From Spirochaetales bacterium (GTDB taxonomy: Bacteria; Spirochaetota; Spirochaetia; Sphaerochaetales; Sphaerochaetaceae): a DNA stretch of 33,251 nucleotides. This document shows positions 24,884-33,251 of this stretch, one piece after another (positions within the stretch are counted from its first letter, which is position 1; the number at the start of each line of letters is the position of its first letter). The stretch is taken from assembly GCA_012514185.1 (NCBI GenBank), contig JAAZAT010000132.1:1-33251 (forward strand). Reading direction: 5' to 3'. Below the pieces are notes generated by a model. The model did not search any database, was not told the origin of the DNA, and was given only the letters and a program-made list of their open reading frames with translations. The position numbers were made by a program, and so were the translations under genes.

Positions 24884-24913
24884 ATACTAACCTATCGGTC
24901 GGTAAGTTTTCAA
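24884..24913 (-). promoter_or_regulatory. tetR promoter with operator in the spacer
   Basis: On the minus strand TTGAAA (plus 24908-24913, 4/6), an 18-base spacer and TAGTAT (plus 24884-24889, 4/6) end five bases before ATG 24878. A dyad at 24889-24908 keeps the pattern AAC-TA-CG-CG-TA-GTT about its centre (14 of 20 positions symmetrical) and fills the spacer exactly. This is the classic place for a TetR autorepression site. Confidence 0.6.
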
Positions 24914-24956
24914 GTGCTTTTTCTTTGTTTTTCAACTACTTATTTCGAAAAAGCTG

Positions 24957-24986
24957 TTGAGTCTTTGTCTGCAAGTGTGGTATAAG
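24957..24986 (+). promoter_or_regulatory. rplU operon promoter
   Basis: TTGAGT (24957-24962, 4/6), an 18-base spacer and TATAAG (24981-24986, 5/6). It gives a leader of about 30 bases before rplU. It is the only good promoter I see for the whole rplU-to-rsfS run. Confidence 0.65.
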
Positions 24987-25023
24987 AGACAGGCACAAAC
25001 TAAATCTAAGGATGAATATCGAC

Positions 25024-25338
25024 ATGTACGCACTTGTAGAGATTCTCGGAAAGCAGTACAAGGCCGTCGAAGGGGAAACCGTCCAGGTTGATCATATCAG
25101 CAGCTGTGAAACTGGTTCTTCCCTTGAGTACGCCACCGTTCTCGCCATTGTGGATGAGAGCAATGCAAAGTTTGGCACCCCGTATGTAGCTGATGCTGTG
25201 GTCAAGGCGACCCTGGTAGGCGAACTCAAGGGTGACAAGATCAGAGTGTTCAAAAAGAAGCGCCGCAAGGGCTATAAAAGGACCCAGGGTCACCGCCAGC
25301 GGTACTCCCTGATTACGATCGACAAGATCATTGCATAA
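25024..25338 (+). CDS. rplU: 50S ribosomal protein L21
   Basis: A 104-residue protein, the usual length for L21. MYALVEILGKQYKAVEGETVQVD is the family N terminus, and KIRVFKKKRRKGYKRTQGHRQRYSLITI is the conserved rRNA-binding C terminus. I chose ATG 25024 because it matches the family start; AAGGA lies 11 bases before it. The earlier ATG 25012 is directly against AAGG, too close for a normal site. It starts the classic L21-L27-Obg group. Confidence 0.94.
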   Translation: MYALVEILGKQYKAVEGETVQVDHISSCETGSSLEYATVLAIVDESNAKFGTPYVADAVVKATLVGELKGDKIRVFKKKRRKGYKRTQGHRQRYSLITIDKIIA

Positions 25339-25350
25339 GGAGGACGCAAG

Positions 25351-25602
25351 ATGGCACATAAGAAAGGTGGCGGAAGTTCCCGCAATGGTCGCGATTCGAA
25401 TTCCCAGCGTCTGGGTGTGAAGCGCTTTGGTGGCCAATTGGTCAAAGCAGGTGAAGTCCTTGTTCGCCAGCATGGAACCAAGTTCCACCCTGGTCAGAAT
25501 GTAGGCCTCGGTTCCGATTATACGCTGTTTGCAAAGGCTGAAGGAACTGTTTTGTTCCACAGCAGAAACAACCGCAAGTATATCAGCATTGTAACTGAGT
25601 AA
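25351..25602 (+). CDS. rpmA: 50S ribosomal protein L27
   Basis: An 83-residue protein beginning [22 protein letters not shown], the flexible tail that reaches the peptidyl-transferase centre. There is no N-terminal extension to be cleaved, and fittingly no Prp protease gene lies between L21 and L27 (12-base gap). AAGGAGG precedes the ATG by eight bases. Confidence 0.96.
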   Translation: MAHKKGGGSSRNGRDSNSQRLGVKRFGGQLVKAGEVLVRQHGTKFHPGQNVGLGSDYTLFAKAEGTVLFHSRNNRKYISIVTE

Positions 25603-25609
25603 ACGATAG

Positions 25610-26716
<1,107 letters not shown>

Positions 26717-26726
26717 GAGGCTTGTT

Positions 26727-27362
26727 TTGGCGGCAGAACCGACTGCAATGGTAGGCGGAAGCTTTGATCCCGTACATCTGGGACATCTGTATCTGGTGCA
26801 TACGGTTGTCACCTCCACCAGCTATCGAAGGTTCATATTCGTACCCGTTGCGCGCAACAACTTCAAGCAGGATGCAAATCCGGCTTCAGCTGAACACCGC
26901 ATGAACATGCTCCGTCTTGGGTTTGCCGCCTATCCAGAATTGTATCCAGACGACCCCCCGATCCAGTTCATCGCCGAAGATTGCGAACTGGTGCGCGGCG
27001 GAGTCTCCTATACCTATGAAACAGTCAAATACCTGTATCTGCAATACTCCATCCAGGGCAGGCTTGCCGTGGTTATGGGGGATGACCTGCTTTCGGGATT
27101 GAATCGGTGGCATGCCTATGAGCAATTGAAGGAGCTGGTCACCTTTGTAGTCATCAGGCGGGAAGGCAGTGCTGAAAAGCTGGGCGACCTCGGCGCCGAT
27201 GTTCTGTACCTGGACAATCCTCTCCTGGAGGACAGCTCCACGATAATCAGGGATCGATGCAGACAGTTGCAAGGAATGCAGGAGCTTGATGACGATATCG
27301 AGCGCTTGATGCCCAAGGAGGTTGCCCGCTATGTACGAGAGCATCGGCTGTACCACTCTTGA
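26727..27362 (+). CDS. nadD: Nicotinate-nucleotide adenylyltransferase
   Basis: A 211-residue enzyme that makes deamido-NAD+ from nicotinate mononucleotide and ATP. GSFDPVHLGHLYL near the N terminus includes the HxGH nucleotidyltransferase motif, and SSTIIRDR near the C terminus is the ISSTxIR-type motif. The TTG at 26727 is chosen because AGGAGG, made in part by the obg stop codon, lies six bases upstream; the first ATG (26748) would leave too little before the catalytic motif. The last 32 bases overlap yqeK, the standard neighbour. Confidence 0.92.
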   Translation: MAAEPTAMVGGSFDPVHLGHLYLVHTVVTSTSYRRFIFVPVARNNFKQDANPASAEHRMNMLRLGFAAYPELYPDDPPIQFIAEDCELVRGGVSYTYETVKYLYLQYSIQGRLAVVMGDDLLSGLNRWHAYEQLKELVTFVVIRREGSAEKLGDLGADVLYLDNPLLEDSSTIIRDRCRQLQGMQELDDDIERLMPKEVARYVREHRLYHS

Positions 27363-27915
27363 AGCCGAGCTGAAAGAGTGTTTGAGCGAGAAGCGCTACC
27401 GTCACAGCCTGGCTGTTGCACAGACCTGCCTGCAGCTCGATAAGCGATATTCGCTTCATCTCGACCAAACAGAGTTGTATGTTGCGTCTCTCATGCATGA
27501 CATGGTCCGTGAGTGGAGCAAGGAGCAGCTGGTGGACTACGCACTGGCCCACAATTTGCATCTCATGGGCGAGGAGCGCGAGTATCCGGTGTTGCTGCAT
27601 GCTCCGGTTGCCGCCTCCCTGCTCTCGGCAAGAGGATTTTCCCAAGCAGTGTGCACCGCCGTGCGCTACCACTCCCTAGGCAGCATCCATATGGGACTTA
27701 TGGGTCTTTTGGTCTATGTTTCCGATTACCTTGAACCGAATCGAACACACCTTCGACAGGAGGATAGGGAGCGTATGCTGGCTTCGGGCACGCCCGAGGA
27801 GCTCTGTTTGGCTGTTCTGGCGCAAGAAAGGGTTTACTTGGCATCGAAAGACAAGCAAATATGCGCCTGCTCGGAGGAGCTCTATCGGTTTCTTTGCAGC
27901 GGAGGGAAGTTTTGA
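27331..27915 (+). CDS. yqeK: YqeK-type HD phosphohydrolase (diadenosine tetraphosphatase)
   Basis: A 194-residue HD protein. Metal ligands are visible as HSLAVAQTC, MHDMVREW, LLHAPVAA and the C-terminal YVSDYLEPNRTH, the signature of the YqeK subgroup, which splits Ap4A into two ADP. The gene overlaps nadD by 32 bases and has AAGGAGG nine bases before ATG 27331, as in many bacteria where nadD, yqeK and rsfS are neighbours. The stop is overlapped by the next start (TTGA). Confidence 0.9.
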   Translation: MYESIGCTTLEAELKECLSEKRYRHSLAVAQTCLQLDKRYSLHLDQTELYVASLMHDMVREWSKEQLVDYALAHNLHLMGEEREYPVLLHAPVAASLLSARGFSQAVCTAVRYHSLGSIHMGLMGLLVYVSDYLEPNRTHLRQEDRERMLASGTPEELCLAVLAQERVYLASKDKQICACSEELYRFLCSGGKF

Positions 27916-28493
27916 GCACTTTGGCACTCATGCTCGCTCTGTTCAGTACTCTTTTTTACAGTTGCAGTCCTTCCATGGTGGAAGCTGAGTATCTACTCAG
28001 CGATGGAGAGCTTGCCTGTGTCAGTTGGGTCGAGAACGACCATCTGGCAGTATTGTTGCTCCCGCAGGAGGTGGTCGATGGGTTTGCAGCCTTCTCGCAA
28101 TCCGACCCTGCCATGACCGTGGTATACCTTGTGGGGCTGCCGGCATCGAGTGTGAGACAGGCAAGCTACGATTCCCTGGTTTCCTTCGGGAAGTTGGCTG
28201 TAACACTCTCTGCTACCGCCAGGGGAGTACCTTCAAGCGACGTTGATGCCGCACTCTGCCTTGAAGTCTTGTCCGAAGGTGCAAGATACTTGAGGAAATC
28301 CTTCCTGGCCGATACACTGGCTTCCATTACTGGTCAGTCTGATCCGTTTGGGATGCTTGAGACAGTAAAGCAAGCAACTGTCTTTGATTTGCGAACGAGT
28401 CTTGCACTATCGCAGAATACCGACTGGGAGCTTTTGAGAGCCCATCTCAAGCGTTATGTAGAGGAAATCAGGCGCTTCCAGCGTAAGGAGTAA
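27912..28493 (+). CDS. Putative lipoprotein of unknown function
   Basis: I do not recognise this 193-residue protein. The TTG at 27912 overlaps the yqeK stop and has GGAGGG five bases upstream. The N terminus MSTLALMLALFSTLFYSC is a hydrophobic stretch ending in cysteine, compatible with the loose spirochaetal lipobox (FYSC, Cys18), so export and lipid attachment are likely. In many genomes a LytR-CpsA-Psr protein lies between yqeK and rsfS; this protein shares the place and export but shows no LCP catalytic motif I can see. The rest is a mixed fold with a charged C-terminal helix (LKRYVEEIRRFQRKE). It is six bases from rsfS. Confidence 0.7.
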   Translation: MSTLALMLALFSTLFYSCSPSMVEAEYLLSDGELACVSWVENDHLAVLLLPQEVVDGFAAFSQSDPAMTVVYLVGLPASSVRQASYDSLVSFGKLAVTLSATARGVPSSDVDAALCLEVLSEGARYLRKSFLADTLASITGQSDPFGMLETVKQATVFDLRTSLALSQNTDWELLRAHLKRYVEEIRRFQRKE

Positions 28494-28499
28494 ATAAGA

Positions 28500-28838
28500 A
28501 TGAATGACTTGGTACTGGCTAATGCCCAGGCGATTGGCCAATTTCTTGAAGACCATAAGTGCAAGGATATAAGCATCCTTGATGTATCGGAGGAGTGTTC
28601 CTGGGCTGATTGTTTCATTATCGCCACTGTTTCCAGCGTCGGCCACCTCAAAGGTGTCGCCCATGAGATTTGGGGTGAACTGAATGATCTCGGTCTTGAG
28701 GTTGCCAACCGACACAAGAACCCCGCCGGTGATGGCTGGGAACTCATCGACTGTTCCGATATCGTCATCCATTTGATGAGTTCCGAATTGAGGGAGTTTT
28801 ATTCATTGGAAAAGCTCTGGCAGAAACGGGAACGGTAA
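28500..28838 (+). CDS. rsfS: Ribosomal silencing factor RsfS
   Basis: A 112-residue protein that binds L14 and keeps the subunits apart when nutrients fall. Family segments are DVSEECSWADCFIIATVSSVGHLKGVAHEI and WELIDCSDIVIHLMSSELREFYSLEKLW. AAGGAG lies nine bases before ATG 28500. It ends the rplU cluster and stops two bases before the lacI stop on the opposite strand, with no hairpin between. Confidence 0.95.
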   Translation: MNDLVLANAQAIGQFLEDHKCKDISILDVSEECSWADCFIIATVSSVGHLKGVAHEIWGELNDLGLEVANRHKNPAGDGWELIDCSDIVIHLMSSELREFYSLEKLWQKRER

Positions 28839-28840
28839 GG

Positions 28841-29872
28841 TCAATCGTCAAGGTTCTCCCGAATCTTGATGATGGTTCTGGTTATGGTATCGACGACGGG
28901 CTCCTGCTGATTCATCAGATGGAAAAACAGCTTCTGGATGGCATCGTAGCCCTGTCGTTGAGGCTCCTGACAAATGGTGAAGGTTATGACCCCTTCCTTG
29001 ATCAGGGCTTTTGTAGTCGGGATGTCATCGAAGCAAAGAATGCGGATGATTCCCGCTTTTCCCAATTCCTGGACAGCTTTGCATGCACCCTGCACACCCG
29101 CCGCAGTCAAGTAGAGACAGTTGATCTCGGGCTTCGTTTTCAGACAGGAGAGGGTTCGCTCATAGGCCTTCTCGTTGTCATCAAGGCTTTCGATGACGTC
29201 GACTATGGTATGAGGCATCCTGCGCTCCGTCAGCCCCTCCAAGAAGCCCCTGATGCGCTCCTGATGCCCCTTGATGTTGAATGATCCGGTGACAATCAGG
29301 ATTTTCTGCTCGATTTGCTTGCAAACCAGGCTGAGCAGTCCGCTTGCCGTTGTTCCCCCGAGATAGTAATCCGGTCCGACATAACACAAGCGATGTGTAT
29401 CGCTGATATCCGTATTGACGGTGACAACCGTTGTACCGGCCTCAGTGATCTTGTCAATTGCCGCGATAACCGGCTCTACGTTGATGGTGGTAATGCACAG
29501 GCCGTCATACCGTTTGCTCTGCAGCGTCTCAATGGCATCGAGATGGACGGATCGATCAAACGATTTCACCTCCATGATGTCAACCGAGACGCCGAAGTCG
29601 GTGAGTTCCCGTTCAGCCTGCCGAAAGCCTGCAATGACATCGGAGAAGAACGGATTGCCGATGCTTGGAAGCAGGCACCCGATCCTCAGAGGTTGCTTGC
29701 GGGTCGCCAAGGCCTTGCCGGCAAGATTGGGAATGAACCCCAACTCGTCGGCTATAGCTCGAACCTTGGAGGCAACCTCTTCGTTGACGCCTCTCCTATT
29801 GTGGAGCACCCGGTCCACAGTCCCTCTGGATACTCCAGCCTTCTTTGCAATATCCCTGATCGTAACAGCCAT
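28841..29872 (-). CDS. LacI-family transcriptional regulator
   Basis: A 343-residue regulator. MAVTIRDIAKKAGVSRGTVDRVLHNRRG is the LacI helix-turn-helix with hinge; the rest is a periplasmic-binding-protein-like sensor domain (PLRIGCLLPSIGNPFFSDVIAGF through CFDDIPTTKALIKEGVITFTICQEPQRQG). ATG 29872 follows AAAAAGGA by six bases. It lies directly after the mmsB permease on the same strand, so it probably senses a sugar imported by that transporter and controls it; the operator would be ahead of chvE, outside the window. It also has a promoter of its own in the 53-base gap. Confidence 0.88.
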   Translation of the reverse strand: MAVTIRDIAKKAGVSRGTVDRVLHNRRGVNEEVASKVRAIADELGFIPNLAGKALATRKQPLRIGCLLPSIGNPFFSDVIAGFRQAERELTDFGVSVDIMEVKSFDRSVHLDAIETLQSKRYDGLCITTINVEPVIAAIDKITEAGTTVVTVNTDISDTHRLCYVGPDYYLGGTTASGLLSLVCKQIEQKILIVTGSFNIKGHQERIRGFLEGLTERRMPHTIVDVIESLDDNEKAYERTLSCLKTKPEINCLYLTAAGVQGACKAVQELGKAGIIRILCFDDIPTTKALIKEGVITFTICQEPQRQGYDAIQKLFFHLMNQQEPVVDTITRTIIKIRENLDD

Positions 29873-29890
29873 GGTTGTCCTTTTTAGCTG

Positions 29891-29919
29891 AGAATAAGCT
29901 ACTTCATACAACTTGGCAA
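29891..29919 (-). promoter_or_regulatory. Probable lacI promoter
   Basis: On the minus strand TTGCCA (plus 29914-29919, 5/6), a 17-base spacer and TATTCT (plus 29891-29896, 4/6). It gives a leader of about 12 bases with the AAAAAGGA Shine-Dalgarno. It would allow the regulator to be made apart from the transporter. Confidence 0.5.
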
Positions 29920-29925
29920 CAGTGT

Positions 29926-31107
29926 CTAACTCGATTTCACCCGTTTCTTGCTGAGAACATCAAAGACTACCGCTGCCAGTACTACAATACCTTTTACGGC
30001 TTTCTGCCAGTTGGCGTCAATACCGAGAATGGACATACCATTGTTCAAAACACCCATGAAAATAGCACCTATGATCGCTCCTCCGATGGTACCGGTTCCT
30101 CCATAGGCACTTGCACCGCCGATGAAGCAGGAGCCGATGGCATCCATCTCGTAGTTGGTTCCGGCAGTCGGTGCTGCTGAATTGAAACGAGCTACACCAA
30201 CCAAGGCGGCAACCGCAGAGAGGAAGCCCATGTTCGTATATGCAAAGAAAAGGACCTTGTTGGTATCGATGCCGGATAGTTTTGCAGCCTTTTCATTACC
30301 TCCCATGGCATACAAATGCCTGCCCGGCACCGTGCGGGCGGTAAAGTAGCTGTAGCCCAATACGATGATTGCGAGCAGGATCAAGACCACCGGTACGCCC
30401 TTGTGCCTGCCAAGCAATGAAAACACAACCAGGACGGCAATCGAAAGCAGGATTACCTTGGTCACCGTAATGGCCAAAGGCTCGGTCGCATACCCTTTCT
30501 TTTTCTTCGTATACCGATCGAAGAGAGTCCGGAAACCATAAATCAAACAGATGACGACTCCTACGATGATGGTTACCGAGAAAATGGTTGCACCATCCTC
30601 GGTATTGGGGAGGAAGCTGTTGAAGTATCGGGTATATTCGGCGGGGAAGGGGGAGATGGTCAATCCATTGAGGATCAAAAGGGCGACGCCCCTCCACAAC
30701 AACATGCCGGCAAGTGTGGTGATGAAGGGAGGAATGCGGACATATGCAATCCAGAAACCCTGCCACGCCCCGATAGCCAGCCCTGTCAACAGGCAAATCA
30801 CAATCGAAAGGTAGATGTTCCAATGCAGGTTCACGACCAGTGTTCCCGCTAGTGCTCCGACCAGTGCAACAACCGAACCAACCGAGAGATCGATATTTCC
30901 ACCGGTGAGGATGCACAACAACATGCCGCTCGCCAAAATTACTACATATGCGTTTTGGCTGATGAGGTTTGAAATATTGGCAGGGGCGAAAAGCGATCCC
31001 CTACCGCTGCTGCTGATGAGCACTTGGAAGAGAAGCATGGTAGCTAGAAGAACGATAAGCATGGAGTTCTTCTTCACCGTATCTTTGATGCCTAGGCTGT
31101 GTCTCAT
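29926..31107 (-). CDS. mmsB: Monosaccharide ABC transporter permease (MmsB/GguB/XylH type)
   Basis: A 393-residue inner-membrane permease with about ten helices. Family segments include VVILASGMLLCILTGGNIDLSVGSVVALVGALAG, PPFITTLAGMLLWRGVALLILNGLTI and YGGTGTIGGAIIGAIFMGVLNNGMSILGI. A charged loop (FRTLFDRYTKKKKGYATEP) interrupts the middle, as in the XylH/GguB subgroup. ATG 31107 overlaps the mmsA stop as ATGA, with AAAGGAGA ten bases upstream. The frame before it lies inside mmsA. It forms the channel for sugar brought by ChvE and powered by MmsA. Confidence 0.93.
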   Translation of the reverse strand: MRHSLGIKDTVKKNSMLIVLLATMLLFQVLISSSGRGSLFAPANISNLISQNAYVVILASGMLLCILTGGNIDLSVGSVVALVGALAGTLVVNLHWNIYLSIVICLLTGLAIGAWQGFWIAYVRIPPFITTLAGMLLWRGVALLILNGLTISPFPAEYTRYFNSFLPNTEDGATIFSVTIIVGVVICLIYGFRTLFDRYTKKKKGYATEPLAITVTKVILLSIAVLVVFSLLGRHKGVPVVLILLAIIVLGYSYFTARTVPGRHLYAMGGNEKAAKLSGIDTNKVLFFAYTNMGFLSAVAALVGVARFNSAAPTAGTNYEMDAIGSCFIGGASAYGGTGTIGGAIIGAIFMGVLNNGMSILGIDANWQKAVKGIVVLAAVVFDVLSKKRVKSS

Positions 31108-32648
31108 GGCAGTTGGTCTCCTTTCTGGTTCTGTACAATGCATTTCATGATTTTTTCCTGACTTGCCTCGGAACCCGGCATCTCTCCGACTATCCTTCCT
31201 TCGCTGAGGACGTATATACGGTCGCAGATGCCAAGAACCTCAGGCATTTCGCTCGAGATGAAGAGAATGGACTTTCCTTCCTCGGCAAGTTGATTGATGA
31301 TGCAATAAATCTCGTATTTTGCCCCGACATCGATACCCCTTGTCGGTTCATCGAGCAACAGGATATCAGGCTCTGCAAAAATCCATTTGCTCAGCAAGAC
31401 CTTTTGCTGGTTCCCTCCTGAAAGGTTGTTCACCTCCTCAAGGACTGATGAGCATTTTGTGCGCAGTTTCTCATTCACCTCTTTTGCAACCTTCAGCTCC
31501 AAATCCGGGTCGATGACCTGATGCTGGCTGATGGCTTCCAGTTTCGCAAGGGTGGTGTTTTGCATGATGGACTTGGAGAGAATCAAACCATTGCCTTTGC
31601 GATCCTCGGTGACATAGGCGAGTTTGTTTTGGATGGCGCTCTTGATGGTATTCAGCTGGACTTCCTCTCCGTTTATCTTGAGTTTCCCGCTGATATTGCG
31701 CCCGTAACTCTTTCCGAAGAGGCTCATGGCAAATTCAGTACGCCCCGCTCCCATCAGTCCGCTGATGCCTACGACTTCACCCCGATGCAGTTTAAGATTG
31801 ATATCTTCACAGACTTTCACCCCTTCGTATATGGGGTGATAAGCAGTCCAATGTTCTACTTCAAGGCTTACCGGGCCGATCTTGGCATTCCGTTTTGGGA
31901 ATCGGTCGCTGATATTCCGGCCGACCATGGCTTTGATGATCTTGTTCTCATCGAAGGTTTCCAAGGTTTTGTCCATGGTCGTAATGACTTCACCATCACG
32001 GATGACGGTGATGCGATCGGCAATATAGGAGACCTCGTTGAGCTTATGGGAGATGAGAATGCTGGTCATTCCCCTCTCTTTGAACTGCAGCAGCAGATCA
32101 AGCAGCTTCTTGGCCTCCGTATCGTTCAGGGATGCTGTCGGCTCGTCCAGGATGAGGACCTTGACATTCTTTGCCAAAGCCTTGGCGATTTCAACAAGCT
32201 GCTGTTTGCCCACCCCGATGTCCTTGATCGCCGTCTTGCTCGATTCCTCAAGTCCGACCAAGGCAAGCAGTTCATCGGCACGGCTGTAAGTCTTGTCCCA
32301 GTCTATGGAAAAAGTTCTGCCCTGCTCGTTGCCCAAGAACATGTTCTCGGCGATGGTGAGGTAGGGAACAAGTGCCAACTCCTGATGGATGATAACGATT
32401 CCCTGTTCTTCGCTTTCCTTGATGGTGTGGAACTGGCAGGGTTTCCCATGCACCAGGATTTCACCATCAAACGTTGAGGCAGGATAGACTCCACTGAGGA
32501 TGTTCATCAGTGTGGACTTGCCTGCCCCGTTCTCTCCGACTATGGCGTGAATTTCTCCCGGACGAACTTGAAGGTTCACATCATGAAGAGCCCTGACCCC
32601 GGGAAAGGTCTTGGTGATGTGTTTCATTTCCAGTAATAGGGTTTCCAA
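31104..32648 (-). CDS. mmsA: Monosaccharide ABC transporter ATPase (MmsA/GguA/XylG type)
   Basis: A 514-residue tandem ATPase. The first half has Walker A GENGAGKST (about 38-46), the Q-loop HQELALVPYLTIAENMFLG and LILDEPTASL. The second half has a degenerate P-loop GLMGAGRTE, LSGGNQQKVLLSKW and LLLDEPTRGIDVG; this asymmetry is normal for sugar ABC ATPases of this type. The TTG at 32648 is chosen because GGAGG lies six bases upstream; the alternative ATG is seven codons in. It follows chvE after a 56-base gap with a strong hairpin, and overlaps mmsB by four bases. Confidence 0.94.
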   Translation of the reverse strand: METLLLEMKHITKTFPGVRALHDVNLQVRPGEIHAIVGENGAGKSTLMNILSGVYPASTFDGEILVHGKPCQFHTIKESEEQGIVIIHQELALVPYLTIAENMFLGNEQGRTFSIDWDKTYSRADELLALVGLEESSKTAIKDIGVGKQQLVEIAKALAKNVKVLILDEPTASLNDTEAKKLLDLLLQFKERGMTSILISHKLNEVSYIADRITVIRDGEVITTMDKTLETFDENKIIKAMVGRNISDRFPKRNAKIGPVSLEVEHWTAYHPIYEGVKVCEDINLKLHRGEVVGISGLMGAGRTEFAMSLFGKSYGRNISGKLKINGEEVQLNTIKSAIQNKLAYVTEDRKGNGLILSKSIMQNTTLAKLEAISQHQVIDPDLELKVAKEVNEKLRTKCSSVLEEVNNLSGGNQQKVLLSKWIFAEPDILLLDEPTRGIDVGAKYEIYCIINQLAEEGKSILFISSEMPEVLGICDRIYVLSEGRIVGEMPGSEASQEKIMKCIVQNQKGDQLP

Positions 32649-32664
32649 AAGGGACCTCCAAAGA

Positions 32665-32688
32665 TGCGGGCAACCGAAGTTGCCCGCA
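32665..32688 (-). other. Intercistronic hairpin between chvE and mmsA
   Basis: A perfect 10-base-pair stem, TGCGGGCAAC (32665-32674) with GTTGCCCGCA (32679-32688). On the transcribed minus strand the loop is TTCG, a very stable tetraloop. ATCTTT follows, so the U-run is short. Such hairpins after binding-protein genes usually protect the upstream message or end most transcripts, so that ChvE is made in excess over the ATPase and permease. Confidence 0.75.
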
Positions 32689-32704
32689 AAAGATCAAAGG
32701 AGAA

Positions 32705-33251
32705 TCAGATCTTGAGATCAGCTTCAGTGTAGTAGCCGCTGTCGATCAACAGAGCCTTGTAGTTGTCAACAGTTGCGAAAACAGGATCGCACAAGTAGGA
32801 AGGAACAACCTTCACGCCGTTGTCATAGGTCTTGGTGTCGTTGATGTCGACTTTCTCGCCCTTGACGATTGAATTGACCATCTCAACGACCTTGCTTGCC
32901 AAGGTGCGGGTGTCCTTGAAGATGGACATGCTCTGCAGTCCCTGAAGCATGTTCTTTACGGAAGGCTTGTCGCAGTCCTGACCGGTGATGATCGGGAAGT
33001 TGTCCTTGGTATACCCTGCAGCAACCAGAGCGTTGGTCAGGCCGTTGGCGATGGAGTCATTGGATGAATAGACTGCATCGAGACGGTTTCCCTTCGGGCC
33101 GTAACCGTTTGCGGTGATCAGGTTTTCCATTCTCTTCTGGGCTTCTTCGGTCGACCAGTTGAGTGTTGCAACCTGGGCCTTGGTGGTCTGGCCGGAGCGG
33201 ACAACCAACTTACCGCTCTTGATGTACGGCTCGAGGATGGACATGGCGCCG
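32705..33251 (-). CDS. chvE: Monosaccharide-binding protein, ChvE type (partial, N terminus beyond the window)
   Basis: The C-terminal 181 residues of a type-1 periplasmic sugar-binding protein. RLDAVYSSNDSIANGLTNALVAAGYT, ITGQDCDKPSVKNMLQGLQSMSIFKDTRTLA and INDTKTYDNGVKVVPSYLCDPVFATVDNYKALLIDSGYY match the ChvE pattern closely, including the GQD segment that contacts the sugar. The ChvE group binds several monosaccharides such as xylose, glucose, galactose and arabinose; the specificity here is not determined. The signal peptide and lipobox, if any, are outside. It is the first gene of chvE-mmsA-mmsB in this window. Confidence 0.93.
   Translation of the reverse strand, partial: GAMSILEPYIKSGKLVVRSGQTTKAQVATLNWSTEEAQKRMENLITANGYGPKGNRLDAVYSSNDSIANGLTNALVAAGYTKDNFPIITGQDCDKPSVKNMLQGLQSMSIFKDTRTLASKVVEMVNSIVKGEKVDINDTKTYDNGVKVVPSYLCDPVFATVDNYKALLIDSGYYTEADLKI

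Overview
This window is ordinary-density bacterial chromosome: about thirty protein genes, no tRNA or rRNA gene, no insertion sequence, phage gene or CRISPR array that I can see, and no gene-free stretch longer than 300 bases. The gene content (a one-chain PyrD-PyrK dihydroorotate dehydrogenase, short ComEC without a hydrolase domain, rplU-rpmA-obg-nadD-yqeK-rsfS cluster, MtaB, BioY, a ChvE/MmsA/MmsB sugar transporter) and moderately GC-rich codon use suggest a free-living or gut spirochaete of the Sphaerochaeta type. That assignment is an inference from gene families, not from a marker gene.

Layout. Bases 1-2804 are the end of a pyrimidine operon (pyrDK fusion, pyrC). Bases 2845-6890 hold a two-helix membrane protein of unknown function, an HD hydrolase on the opposite strand, a CorA magnesium channel with an elaborate 5' leader, and a YkgJ-type cysteine-cluster protein. 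Bases 6887-13609 hold the 23S rRNA methyltransferase RlmI, divergent from gph-pgm-(membrane protein)-comEC-rsmA. Bases 13548-16043 are MATE efflux and pta on the minus strand. Bases 16164-19931 run plus: MFS, tyrA, mtaB, GNAT. Bases 19928-22490 are a biotin node: bioY-cysE divergent from birA, with a clear operator between them. argS and a TetR repressor follow, then the translation/NAD cluster rplU-rpmA-obg-nadD-yqeK-lipoprotein-rsfS (25024-28838). The window closes with a minus-strand monosaccharide ABC transporter (chvE-mmsA-mmsB) and a LacI regulator.

Three themes are worth attention. First, the corA leader carries a strong Shine-Dalgarno, a 26-codon open frame, a base-pairing arrangement that can hide that Shine-Dalgarno, and an alternative pairing that can hide the corA Shine-Dalgarno; this looks like a leader-peptide switch. 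Second, several genes (rlmI, gph, tyrA, birA, tetR, perhaps the MFS gene) have a -10 box ending 5-7 bases before ATG and no Shine-Dalgarno, so they look leaderless; nearly all readable promoters have a spacer of 17-18 bases. Third, packing is extreme: convergent genes share a 4-base CTAA/TTAG stop pair or lie 1-2 bases apart, comEC overlaps rsmA by 236 bases, and several genes start with TTG placed behind a strong Shine-Dalgarno.
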